Under the pieces are notes generated by a model. It saw nothing but the letters and a program-made list of their open reading frames with translations, searched no databases and was not told the origin of the DNA. From positions 45,264,979 to 45,328,978 of the forward strand of contig NC_090704.1 of assembly GCF_040954835.1 (NCBI RefSeq): a stretch of DNA of 64,000 bases, written 5' to 3'. A program made the translations under genes and the position numbers. How positions within the stretch are numbered: the first letter of the stretch is position 1; each line of letters starts with the position of its first letter. The DNA is from Lepisosteus oculatus. Its lineage: Eukaryota > Chordata > Actinopteri > Semionotiformes > Lepisosteidae. Below, one piece after another: positions 47,335 to 57,959 of this stretch.

Positions 47335-47815
47335 GTAGCTGCACTGTGTGTGTGTGCGCAGGGATACTGTAGATGCACTGTGTGTGTGGTCAGGGATACT
47401 ATAGATGCACTATGTGTTTGTGTTCAGGGATACTGTAGATGTACTATGTGTTTGTGCGCAGGGATACTGTAGATGTACTATGTGTTTGTGTTCAGGGATA
47501 CTGTAGATGTATTATTCAATTCAACTTTATTGTCATTAAACTTACACAGGTGCATAGTATAATGAAAAGTGTTTCTCATTAGTCACTCAGGTGCAGTATA
47601 TAAATAGGACAGAAGATAAGACAATAGACAGTTACACAATAGCAATAACAGTAACATGTAATAACATAACATAAATAACATGTAATCAAGTAATCAGAAC
47701 ACAAACACAAACTCTGAACACAAACATTATGTGTTTGTGTTCAGGGATACTGTAGATGTACTATGTATGGTCAAAGATACTGTAGATGCACTGTGTGTGT
47801 GGTCAGGAAAACATG
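47335..47815 (+). repeat. Minisatellite, split by an insertion
   Basis: Units of about 35-40 bp share CAGGGATACTGTAGATG, then CACTGTGTGTGTG or TACTATGTGTTTGTG. About five units lie at 47335-47510 and two or three more at 47731-47815. The two parts are separated by an unrelated 210-bp insert. Confidence 0.85.
47516..47730. mobile_element. Short insertion with 5-bp target duplication
   Basis: The insert starts TCAATTCAACTTTATTGTC and is AT-rich, with AACATGTAATAACATAACAT. It is flanked by ATTAT at 47511-47515 and 47726-47730. Removing it together with one ATTAT restores a continuous minisatellite unit (GATGT-ATTAT-GTGTTTG against GATGT-ACTAT-GTGTTTG elsewhere). The 5' segment TTTATTGTCATT resembles a common fish repeat whose class I cannot name. 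Confidence 0.65.
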
Positions 47816-48920
47816 GATTTTGAAGGACATGGCCACTCAATGTAGAGTTCTTTAGCAGTAGAGAGAATGCCAAGGATTCCCAGAATCCCAGAAATGCTCT
47901 GCTTCACGTTGTCTCCGTGACACATTCCTGATCCTTCCACATGCTAATGAGATGAACGGAGCACAACAGCATGATTATCTGTTAGCTTGAATGCAACAGC
48001 ACAACGAGCCATCTTTCAATGCCTTGCCTTCCCCAGGTTACTCAAAACCTCAGAGTGCAATAAGTGCCAGGAATTTGCTGGTTTAATTAGCACCATCAGT
48101 AATGTCTGCACTTCTTGTCAACACTGCGGTAATTTACTGCTACCATCAAGGCTGCAACAATGTCACCCTGATAGATATCTGCGCCGTTCTGAGGCTCATT
48201 ATGACTGAAGAGATGCAGCTGGGTTCTTTCTGCAAAGTCTAAACCCGTTTGTGTGCTGCTTTGCGTAGTGAGAATGAAAGAGATGCCGCAGGCTTTGGGA
48301 CTTTATTCTGGGTTCTTGATTCTCAGAAATGTATTCAAGAATAAAGCCTTTCTTAAGTGCAAGAAATGTAACTTTATATGTCCAATATCAGAAGTAGTAC
48401 AGGAGCAGTGAGTGGATTGATTTTGAATTAAACGCAGCTGTGGAGAACGCACTGAGAAAGTGAGGCCCGTTTTGCAGCAGCTTTTGGAAGTTGTGCTGCA
48501 AGTGTTGCACTGCAAGGACCACTGCCACTGCGACCTGCAGGCCGCAACACCTCTGAAAGCACCGCCGCTCGCCCAGGGTCAACTTCATTTCTCTTAATAT
48601 ATCCACACTCCCTGGAAAGGGCAAGATCAGTCTGCCAAGAGAAACTTTATGTACATATAAGCAATTTTCCATTGCAAGCGGTTGTGCATCTACTGTATCT
48701 ACTGTGCATCCAAGGGGATGTTTGGTGCTTTTCCCCATGGCCCTGGGTTTGCCCATCACAGAGCCCAGCAGGTTTTGCGACCGTGCTTGGGATGAGGTCA
48801 CGCCAGATAAGCGCTGTAAGGGTGGGGTGGAGGTGTGATTTGATTTGTATGAACGCAAATCTGGAACAAGGAGGCAGGGAAAGTGCCCACACAACACACA
48901 GGGGCTTATTTACTGCCCTC
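47816..48920. other. Intergenic DNA before the PRCD promoter
   Basis: A minus-strand frame of 169 codons (48388-48897) is open here. It lacks an ATG at its start and resembles nothing I know, so I do not call it a gene. No repeat was recognised. Confidence 0.5.
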
Positions 48921-48928
48921 TTTGCCCT

Positions 48929-48972
48929 TAATCACATTTCATTCTGATCTGGTTTAATCCTGAGGCTAATCT
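48929..48972 (+). promoter_or_regulatory. PRCD: Cluster of three CRX/OTX-type sites upstream of PRCD
   Basis: TAATCA (48929-48934), TAATCC (48955-48960) and TAATCT (48967-48972) lie on the same strand within 44 bp, 148-191 bp before the PRCD ATG. TAATCC is the preferred site of the K50 homeodomain factors CRX and OTX2 that drive photoreceptor genes. A TGCTGAG (49075-49081) resembling half of an NRL site lies closer to the ATG. The function is inferred. Confidence 0.5.
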
Positions 48973-49119
48973 ATCTGCGGGGGGTGGGACAGGACACAGG
49001 ACTAGCCTGCCACTGCCTGTGCCTCTGCGGCTCTCAGTCTCGTCTCCTCCTGTCTGCACGCCACGTCCCGAGCCTGCTGAGCCCCTGGCCCTGCTGCTCT
49101 GGGTAAATGGGGAGGGACC

Positions 49120-52100
49120 ATGTGTACCACTATTATGGTCCTCAGCACCATTGCAATCTTCCTGCGCCGGAGGTTTTCCAATCGCGTCAAACCGTGAGTA
49201 ACGGATCCTCTCTTCCTTCTTTCCCTGACGCCGTCTTTTCCCTGCGGGACGCGGCCCTGCCCTCTAACCCACCCACCCCCCTTCCCCCCCGTTCTCCCTG
49301 GGCCGGTTGTGTGTGCGGACGGCGGATGTGTGATGAGGCACTGGGGCGTCTCAGAGTGCCTCCGGCTTCCCGGTTCCGGCCTGGCCTGGGCCCGTCTCGA
49401 TGTCCGCTGCGCCTCTTCTTCGCCGTGTGCAGTCCGTCTCCGGGCGGCCGCGGCCCGAACGGGAGCGCGCTAGAGGAAAACTCAGATCGGAGCGCTGTGC
49501 TGGAGAGACATGATTCCGAGCAACAGAATCAGTGTTGATTCTCTTGGCCTCACAGCATTGAACATGCGTCACTTCAGATTAGACATTGAAATGGAAGATG
49601 AAAGCTTGTGCAGAATTACAGTAGTTTATACATCAACGTCTGCAAGCACGGCGCTGAGCTGTAGAAATCTCATGACAATCTACTGTGAGGCTTGTCAGTA
49701 ATTTTCCAAAAGTTTCTGTCACCCAGCTGAAAATATTTGAAATAGCGCAAAACACAGTTTCTGGGCTGATTAATTACCCATTGAAAAACAGATAGTAAGA
49801 CTAATCAAACAGACAAACAGTATCTGGGTGGCTTCTACTCTCTTTCAAACTGTGGCAGCTTTAATCTGCATTCTTGTGCACAGACTACTTCACAAAGAGA
49901 AAGGAGATCTCGAATCAGTTCTGTTTAGTACAATAAAAAGCCTTGTTCATCTTTAAGAAGGGGATCCCAGACCTGCACTCTGGAACAAATTCACCAAGGA
50001 ATAAACAAAATGTTCCAGGGACAACAATGCTCACATTTGTATCCTGCAAATCCCATGGATTTAGCCATGGTTTATAACTTGGCGAACATGGTGTGCAAGA
50101 CACAGGGCTATTTTTAAACCCTCACAACCCTGAGTGCCCCAGAATTTCTGAAAAGCACTCTTACCAGAAACAGGAGAAAGGAAGGTGACGTGTCTCCCTT
50201 TTCAGGAACACAGTAAATCAGACTATAGCTCCCTCCAGGACTACAGGGTGCTCGCATTTTTCTTCTTGCGGTTCTTGCCTGGCATCACGTCCCTGGAGCT
50301 TGTAAAGGAAGGGGAACCCCAGACCCCTCTTGTCCCGGTCGCCCCCATCTTCTTCACCAAACCACACGGGGCGCAATGTCTGTCCCCTGCAGTGGAGTGC
50401 GACTTCATCTTCACCCCCCCATCCCAGTTGGCATCACTAATTACCCAACCCGAGTAAGCTGCTCGGGGCAGGAGTCTGCAGGACGGTGCTTCAGACTTCT
50501 CTTACCTTCAGAGTCCCGGAGCAGAAACTAGCCCAACTACCCTGCAACGCCTCTCACTGGGGTGGGTGACCCGAGTGCTTCAGGCACCCCGGGACACGAT
50601 CTGGTTCCAAATGTTATCACGGCAGAAATGGACAGAGCAAAGGGCCTTTATCGTCTTTGAAAAGAATGCCGTCGTTCCAATTTCTTTTTAAAGTTTCCTC
50701 CATGTTAATGCCCACACTGATCTTGGAACGTCATTTTCCAGGCTCTGCTCGCCTGGCAGTCGGCACGGCGCTGTGACGGGGTTGGGGGGGTCCCTAGAAA
50801 AGCAGGGCCTGCGGAATGTAAACAGCGAAACACCCACCGCGCCGGCAGACCTCCTGGTGGTCCGCACTGCTGGGAGAGCACGTCTCTCCAGGGCTATTTT
50901 TATCCAGGTTAACAATAACAGCCCTTCCTGCGAAGACAACAGGGGCGGCTCTTTGCGCTGTCCCGGGCCCCTGCAGATGCTGGACTCCACACACAGTGGC
51001 GTTGCTCATGTAAACGGGCAGGACAGGCAGGGCCCTGGACTCGCGCCTGTCATGCTCTGGGTTCCTGGCGGCGCGGATCCGTGGGCCCCTAGCGTCTCCG
51101 ACCTGCCAGCGCAGCGGGAGGGCCCCGCGGCCACCCCATCCACCCTGCAGCCGCGCCGACGCGCAAAACACCCACCCGGCCGGCACCGCTGAGGGGCTGC
51201 AGGGAGTCACAGCGCAGTCCAGTGAGGGTCTGAGATGAGTTCAGCTGGAGCGGAAATGGCCACTTCTGGACAGCACTGAAGGAGACACGCACAAGGAGTG
51301 TTTCCCACAGTGCCCCGGATTGCAACATTGTTACAGAGGTTTTCCGAGCCTGACTCCAGCCATGTTATTACCATGGATGGGGGTTTGAGAGTCTGCAATC
51401 TACTTATGGCCCAGTGGCTGTTCTTGATGATGTTCCGCCTTTCAGCTATTTCTGTAGTGTCAGGTCAAACAGCGAGTGTCTGTTCACAATTCTCCCAAGC
51501 CAGGCCAGGAGACCAGGTCGATGACCCTGCAGAGCCACATATGTACACTGCCTTTCCAGACCACTGCTCCAGCTCTTCAGTGGACTGAGACACAGATGTT
51601 TTGGCATTCTGAAGTGGTACGGTTCAGCTCAGAAATGTACAGTACATCTTGTATTTTGAAAGATCACGTAGAGTACAGAGGTGCAGTGGTAAGCACTGCC
51701 GCTTCAAAGTGCTGAGGACCTGGTTTCAGTTCCGGACCTGGGGTGCTATCTGTGTGGAGTTTGCTTGTTCTCCCCATCTTCGCTTGGGTTTCCTCCCGTA
51801 ATCCAAAGACATGCCGGTCGGTTCATTGTCTCCTGGGAAAATTGGTGTGAGTGTGTGTGTGCCCTGAGATGGACTGGTATCCTGTCCAGGGTGTATCCTG
51901 CCTTACACTTGTGTACCTGGGATAGGTTCCAGCCCCCCCGCAGCCCTGAACTGGATGAAAAGGTTAGAAAACGGATGGTTGGATGTATTTATGGGAAAAG
52001 TGGCCCCTGGACACTAAGTGGCAGAAGAAGCTTTGCACAGTCGTAACTTCCATTTGCAAGCTTTTGAGCTCTAGTCAGCAGTCAGTGCTCAATGGTCTCA

Positions 52101-52303
52101 CTCACTCACTCACGCCATCAGGAAGTCCAGTTCATTCAGTAAAAAACGCCTCTCAGCCTCTTCACCGAAAAACCCCTCGGCCCTCCCTGTGGTTTCTGAC
52201 TGACGTGGCCTGACGGCGGCTCCTCCCTCTCTCCAGGTCCAATGAGGAGATCAACGAGAAGGAGATGGCCTACGTGCAGGCCGAGCCCTCGCAGCCACAC
52301 TGA
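49120..52303 (+). CDS. PRCD: Photoreceptor disc component PRCD
   Basis: A very small membrane-associated protein of photoreceptor outer segment discs; mutation of its second residue (Cys2) causes progressive rod-cone degeneration. Two coding exons: 49120-49193 and 52237-52303, 141 nt in all, giving 46 aa plus TGA. Exon 1 encodes MCTTIMVLSTIAIFLRRRF followed by SNRVKP, closely matching human MCTTLFLLSTLAMLWRRRF-ANRVQP. Cys2 (the known palmitoylation site), a short hydrophobic helix and the RRRF basic patch are therefore kept. The donor CC|GTGAGT and acceptor CTCTCCAG|G join in phase 2. Exon 2 encodes an acidic tail ending EPSQPH, shorter than and unlike the human tail (human total 54 aa). The ATG context ACC-ATG-T is adequate. 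The tail exon is less certain than exon 1 because it has little to align with. CYGB is its neighbour in human too. Confidence 0.88.
49194..52236 (+). other. PRCD intron 1 (3.0 kb)
   Basis: Contains a tRNA-headed V-SINE-type element at 51678-51990. GC-rich stretches follow exon 1 and lie near 50950-51200. An open plus-strand frame at 50185-50457 has no recognisable similarity. No extra PRCD exon was recognised, though a short one could be missed. Confidence 0.5.
51678..51990 (+). mobile_element. tRNA-headed V-SINE-type element
   Basis: The head GTGCAGTGGTAAGCACTGCC, then CCTGGTTTCAGTTCCGGACC, looks tRNA-derived. The body GTGTGGAGTTTGCTTGTTCT, CCAAAGACATGC, CCTGAGATGGACTGG, GTCCAGGGTGTATCCTGCC and GGGATAGGTTCCAGCCCCCC is the vertebrate V-SINE-like block. 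It ends GTTAGAAAACGGATGG. It lies in PRCD intron 1. Confidence 0.8.
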
Positions 52304-52589
52304 CCGCCGCCGCTGGCCGGGCGCAGCTGTGAGGTAACCTGGCGGGCGTGTGACACACTCTGCTGTGCTGGTGTCGCCTCAGCCCTGTCCCTGCGAGAAG
52401 GCTGTTTGTTTCGAGGGTATTGCAGGGGTAATGTGCTTCTAGCACATACAAACGTGACTCTTTCTGTAAGAAAGGTTACAGGAGAGAGACGAATGTGTAG
52501 ATGCTCCTCCTGTTCTCAGTTTTAGATAGATTTTCCTGCAGTTTCCACTTGTGTCTTGATTGTTTGACTCTAAGTTCTGCTGGGTGGCC

Positions 52590-52770
52590 TTGTCAGTGCC
52601 TTTGTGGATTTTCAATACTTGAATCAGGTTGCCCCCCTACTCTTCTCTGCTCAAGACTAAAAAGATGAGGTTCCTCTAGTAAGTCACCTCGGTGCTATTC
52701 TTTGATTGATTCCAGTGCAGCAATATCTTTTCTATAACATGGTAATCAAAACTGTACATAACATTTCAAA
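52590..52770 (-). mobile_element. CR1-like fragment, antisense
   Basis: The plus strand reads CTTGAATCAGGTTGCCCCCC, CTCTTCTCTGCTCAAGACTA and GGTTCCTCTAGTAAGTCACC. This is the reverse complement of the CR1-like tail family and partly matches 19660-19770. It lies in the inferred PRCD 3' UTR. Confidence 0.45.
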
Positions 52771-53195
52771 GCGAAGTTTTACGAGTTCATTGCTGAGCTT
52801 TAACATAACATTCAGTGACTTAATTTTCACGTTTTTCTATGTGCCTTTTATATTGTTTTCCCACTTCCTGATGGAAATGATGTGTCAACAACTCTTGCGC
52901 AAAGACGGCTTCTTCAAGCTTTATTTTTAGAGTGCAGCGTGTCTGCAGCTCCTGCTGCCAGGGGAATGTGAAGGGCTCTTATCACACTGTTCTTACCGAA
53001 CGCTCAGGTGGTTTTGCACAGATGCTAAAAGCTTTTACCTCCGTTTCTACTTTGGCTCTGCGGTGCATGTTCCTCACGGAGCGCAGCCCCTGTAGAATAT
53101 TGAACTCCAAATGAGTCGGGTACAATCTGAGGAGCACGTGTCTCCAAAGGACTTCCTCCTTAAATGAAATAGGAAGTGATTTTTCAAGGCTACAA

Positions 53196-53201
53196 AATAA
53201 A
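53196..53201 (+). terminator. PRCD: Candidate PRCD poly(A) signal
   Basis: AATAAA about 890 bp after the PRCD stop codon, in ACAAAATAAATG. It is the first canonical match I noticed on this strand. Confidence 0.3.
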
Positions 53202-53219
53202 TGATTAACAATGAAAATC

Positions 53220-55330
53220 ACTTCAATGTGCATCCACCTAAGCTGGTATATTCCATTATACAGTATTCCTTGTTTCTTTCTGGGGAAGTACACTTGGTGC
53301 CCTGCAAACCCTTTGAAAAGCCCATGGAGTCAAGTACATAGAATACAGTACATAGAGTCAAGGCTGAAGTAAATGCACAGTGTAGATATGCCAAGGTCTT
53401 GCTAAAGGCCATTATATTGATGTAGTAAACTTCTACAATGGAAGAGCTCCTCTGGTAGGTGATTGGTTGACCTGTGCAGATACAGCTCTGCCTCTTCCAC
53501 CCTTTCTGCTCCCCTTGTGTCTCCATGGAAACCAGGTTAAGGCTCCCTGGAAGCACACATGATCTCCCCACAGAGCTGTTAGAGCAAATATCGAAAGCAG
53601 TCAAACTCAATCACCGCCGTTAATCTGCTGGGCACTTGCAAGGAGTAAGGAGCAACTCAGCCGCGTTGTGAAAGCTGGCTTCTTAAAAGAAACAGCTGGT
53701 TGACATCCAGCTACTGTCTACCAGATAAGCTAGATGGGACCCTCTCTCGCTCGTAACCTTTCTGACGTTCTTATATCACCAAGTCCTTTCACACGTGCTT
53801 GAAACTGCACTCTGAAATTCAGTCTCAGGGCTCAGACGTATCACAATGAAGTGCAATGAAGCTCTGAAGTACGTAGCTCCCCTGGGTGATGAAGAAATTA
53901 AGAAACATTTTTCTGTTTTTTAGAACAACATTGTTTAAAATGAATTGCTTATCATGACCAATTTTAGGAAAAAGACAAAATCTTTGGAAAACCAAACCTC
54001 TGTCTACTAGTGAACAGGACGTACACTTTAAATAACAGGTTTAATTCAGATCCTCTCTAAATATGCCTCTCTTATCTGTATACAGAACACTGAAATTGCC
54101 TATAAATGTTCCGAAGGGGAATACAGCTTAGAAAAACGTTTCAGTTGCTTTTACTCTAATGCATTCAAGAATTCTTGTAGCTGATTTCAAATGAAAAACT
54201 CATCTGGCAGAGAAGAAACAGCTCCCTTGTCTCACAACCATGGACGCACAAGACTTTGCGGAGCTTGTTGGTGCTGGACTGAAGCCTCAGGTACTGGCTC
54301 AGGGACTGAGTTACCTGACCAGCGGGTGCTTCATTGCAGGGTACCAGGCCTGTGAGGACTCTTTCGGACAGTTCATATTACAGCTTCCCACACCCTGCTG
54401 ACGAGCTGCTTCATGCAGAGACTGTGCTGCCAGTGGGACAGGCAACCCGGGACCAGCCGGTAGTCTGAGCAGTGAAGGAATGTGAGAGACTGGAGCGCAG
54501 CAAGGAGACAGAGTTGCACACTTAGAGGCAACAGCCTGTTTTTAGCTCTTAAGTGCTGCCTTCCCCTGCTGCGCTGCTGTTTCGTGCTAAATGATTTAAA
54601 ACTTGTGCACTCACGCATTGGGCTTTGGTTGGGCTGCTCAAGAGCCGTGTGTACCCGGGTGTCCTCTGAGATAATCAATGCTGGAATTTGAAAATATCAA
54701 TACTGTGAAAATATAACATTTTCTCTAAGAGCACCTCCCTGGGTATTTATGACTACTTTTCTTAGGACACAGACATTTGTGTATTAGAAATGTAGAGATT
54801 TGTTTATTCGAGACTGGGGTATAATTAGACCAATATTTACACAATTTGGTTTATTTAGTAAATAAAGCATGAGATTCTGCAGACTTTCTAAAGGAACTGT
54901 GTTTTGAATTTTGACAATGGGAAAATTTCAGATGGAAAGTTGGCTGGAAAGGGTCGACTCTTCTGCTCTCCATTAGGTTGACGTCTATGTGAAGCGAAGG
55001 CATGAGAGATATTTATTTTTCAACTTGTCTGTCTTACCTTGTAGATGCGGGTTCTAGTTGTACAGGATGTTCAGGTTTCAGTGCTCGAAAGCTGGTGAGT
55101 AATCTGAGCCCTGTGCATTAATGTATTACCTCCGTCCACAGTGCAGGGGGGGACTTGTGCCAGAGCAGGTCAGCACACACATTTCGGAGACTCTGAGCAT
55201 ATCTTGTAATTTAAACTTCACTGCTACATGCCAAAGATGTCTTTGGCTCCTGCTGATTACCTCGAGTTCAGTCCTCAGTCTGACACTCTTGACACTTGCA
55301 TAGGAGTTCATAGAGGCATATACATATATC
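53220..55330. other. Intergenic DNA
   Basis: No supported gene. A 53-codon frame at 54240-54401 has a good start context and is described separately. No tRNA or recognised transposon was seen. Confidence 0.45.
54240..54401 (+). CDS. Possible small ORF, 53 aa
   Basis: An ATG in strong context (ACC-ATG-G) opens a 53-codon frame beginning MDAQDFAELVGAGLKPQ and ending LPTPC before TGA. A TATAAAT lies about 140 bp upstream (54101). A GT inside the frame (after LKPQ) could alternatively be a donor, making this a first exon. It resembles no family I know, and a frame of this length can occur by chance. Confidence 0.15.
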   Translation: MDAQDFAELVGAGLKPQVLAQGLSYLTSGCFIAGYQACEDSFGQFILQLPTPC

Positions 55331-55335
55331 ACCCT

Positions 55336-55590
55336 GCAAGTCACAACCGGCAGCCCACTGTAGTTCAGCAGCTATGAGCCTGGTCAGTACCTGGATGAGA
55401 GACCTCCAGGGAAAGCTAAGGTTTCTGCTGGAAGAGGTGCTAGTGGGGCCAGTAGGGGTCGCTCACACTGCGGTCTGTGTGGGTCCTACTACCCCAGAGT
55501 AGTGACAGAGACACTATATTGTAAAAAAGGTGCCGTCCTTCAAATGAGACATAAAAACAAGGTCCTGACTCTCTGTGCTCATTAAAGCCA
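55336..55590 (+). mobile_element. 5S-headed SINE, 3'-truncated
   Basis: It shares ATCACCCTGCA, GAGCCTGGTCAGTACCTGGA, GGGTCCTACTACCCCAGAGT and AGGTCCTGACTCTCTGTG with the copy at 26388-26951, then stops after CTCATTAAAG. The L2-like tail is missing. Confidence 0.8.
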
Positions 55591-56357
55591 CTGTCGCATC
55601 ATCCAGGTGGACACACTGTTGTTGTTGTTATTACTGGTGTGAATAAAAGAAGCTTGCGTTTTCTTGAGCTCACTTAATTATTTATGAATCAACTGACTTG
55701 TTTGAGTAATGAGTAATGTTAGCAGTATTACAGTATAATATTTTCAGACTTTTCTAAGCTCATTATGTTATTTCTTTTTCAAATTTGTGTTCTGATGATA
55801 CCAGTGTTAGTTACCAGTAACAGAAGTAAACCTGATTGATCTATAATTTTGTTCCCCTTTTATTACATCTACAACATTGTGATCTGTGAGTTCAGCTAGA
55901 TGAAGGGTATATGAAGAGCATCCCTCATTTCTTTACAACTGGGTACAACTGGGAAAATACTATCTGTCCCTGGCAATTTAATTGACTCTAGAATCTAGCC
56001 CCTGTAGAAACTCAGTGGTAATTTTACTAGAATGACATGCTACTGGTGGAGCTCCTTCTATTGCATGGGGCATGCAATTAATCATGCATTTTCCATCAAG
56101 AGCAGTACCTCCCCACTACTTCATACAGCTGAGACAATACAGCAAGTGCACAGCAGCTGCCTCTCTGCTGAATCACAATAGTGATTTTTTTGTTTAAAAA
56201 ATATTACTTTTACCCTCATGCCTGTCAATGCAACAAGGTAACCGATGTGCAAAACACTCCCCAGTTGATGATAGCTTATATGTAAGAGCCTGCAGACTAT
56301 AAAGCCTGAAATGGCTCCCACTGATCTGTAATGGGGAATTCATTTCCAGGACTGTAG

Positions 56358-56706
56358 ATAATAATAATAATTAATAATTATAATTTCTTACACTTATATA
56401 GCGCTTTTTCTGGACACTCCACTCAAAGCGCTTTACAGGTAATGGGACACCCCTCCACCAGCACCCGTGTGCAGCCACACCTGGATGCTGCTCCAGTACT
56501 CTCCCCACACACCAGCTCTCAGTGGGGAGGAGAACAGAGTGATGAAGCCAGTTCAGAGATGGGGATTATTAGGAGGCCATGATTGGTAAGGCCCAAAGGG
56601 AAATTTGGCCAGGACACCGGGGTTACACCCCTACTCTTTTCGAGAAACGCCCTGGGATTTTTAATGACCACAGAGAGTCAGGACCTCGGTTTTACGTCTC
56701 ATTCAA
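56358..56706 (-). mobile_element. 5S-headed SINE, lacking its 5' head
   Basis: On the minus strand it carries the 3' two-thirds of the same SINE, from the ATGAGACGTAAAACCGAGG block to the GCGCTATATAAGTGTAAG-like tail and an ATT-rich end. It is opposite in orientation to the copy at 55336-55590. The two overlap in element coordinates, so they are separate insertions. Confidence 0.8.
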
Positions 56707-56739
56707 AAGACATAATATATCTGTACTGCTACGATTTTG

Positions 56740-57120
56740 GCCGTATCTGGTATTTCGATAGCTGGATCTCTGCGGCAGCTCCCATCTTGTGTTTTTGTTT
56801 TTTTCAGAGCATCTCCGTCAACAAGATCCCCTCCCCTGATCCAGGAGATGCGTCTGACAGCCTTTTCCACCTGCTCCAAATCAGGCAGTGAACACAGAAC
56901 AGCACAGAAACCCTCCACAGCGATTTCACAAAGTCCAGGATGCTACGGAAGGATGCTCTGGTTGGAGATATCCCTGGGGATGAGCTCCGTGACACCCCCG
57001 CAGAAGAGGATTGCTCCCAGCACGCATCTCTTGGCTCGTCTGATCCAGCTTGTCCTCACTGCGCACTCTCAGCTTACTCATGGACAAATCACACCATGAA
57101 CTGTTCCCTTGAAAAACCAT
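56740..57120 (-). other. Unexplained block with open frames
   Basis: It follows directly after the truncated SINE. Minus-strand frames include one reading IAVEGFCAVLCSLPDLEQVE and then KAVRRISWIRGGDLVDGDAL. No start, splice sites or family could be established. It may be decayed transposon or pseudogene sequence. Confidence 0.25.
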
Positions 57121-57747
57121 TGTCCCTGTCTCATTCTATAGTTTCAAAACCATATTTACAATTCTTCATGCCCCTGTACCGCAGTGCTGTAATAGGTGGC
57201 AGATGAAGATACTATTATGCTTGCATAACCTAGTGGTGCCCTTGTGACAACACGCATTGACGCAATTGTCTGTTTACAGTCATGCAGTGCACAAGGCGTG
57301 GTGCGCAGGGGTGACGAAGGCCCCGTGGGAATAGCAGACAGAGATGGCTCACATTAGATGTGCAGGGGCCCCTGCTGTGTGAGTGATGAATTAGTACCAG
57401 CCAGGTGAACTAATAGGTGAATCCCATAGGTGCAGATCCCCTCAGTCAGAGCAACCTGCTGCTCACCTGTCCTGCCAGTTCCAGAGCAGCTCCACCTCCA
57501 CCAGCCACACAGCCCTCAGTTTCATGCTGTGAAACTAATTGATTAGTTTCAGAGCATGATAAAGAGCGGAAAGCAGGTGATACCACTGTCCTTGATTCCT
57601 GGGAGTGAGCACTCTTGTTTTATGGGGTAAACTCAGGTCGACAACTCCAATCCTGGAGGGACAGCATGTTGAAAGTTTTCTAGGTCTCTTTGATCCACCA
57701 ACAGCTACAGACGCTTGAAAAGAGCTCAACTGGACAAATTAAGCTAA

Positions 57748-57955
57748 TAAGTAATAGGTTTATTCCATGCTGAAAAAAAGAAGAAAGAGAACACAACGTT
57801 TCGGCCGTGGAGCCTTCTTCAGGTGTGAGAAGGTGTGAGAAGGCTCCACGGCCGAAACGTTGTGTTCTCTTTCTTCTTTTTTTCAGCATGGAATAAACCT
57901 ATTACTTGTTCCTTTGCAGCCTACGCATGCTGATGCAGCTACCCACCTGAAATTA
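57748..57955. mobile_element. Penelope-like repeat, palindromic copy
   Basis: The left arm AATAGGTTTATTCCATGCTG, then ACAACGTTTCGGCCGTGGAG, is mirrored by a right arm GGCTCCACGGCCGAAACGTT, then CAGCATGGAATAAACC. A one-sided extension GCATGCTGATGCAGCTACCC follows. GGTGTGAGAAGGTGTGAGAAG lies at the centre. Confidence 0.65.
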
Positions 57956-57959
57956 AGCT

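Noticed and set aside
48388-48897. Minus-strand frame of 169 codons
   Set aside because: It opens with GTG, not ATG, has no family similarity or splice support, and overlaps a non-repetitive intergenic stretch where such a frame can occur by chance.
50185-50457. Plus-strand 90-codon frame in PRCD intron 1
   Set aside because: No similarity, no promoter or splice evidence; treated as chance.
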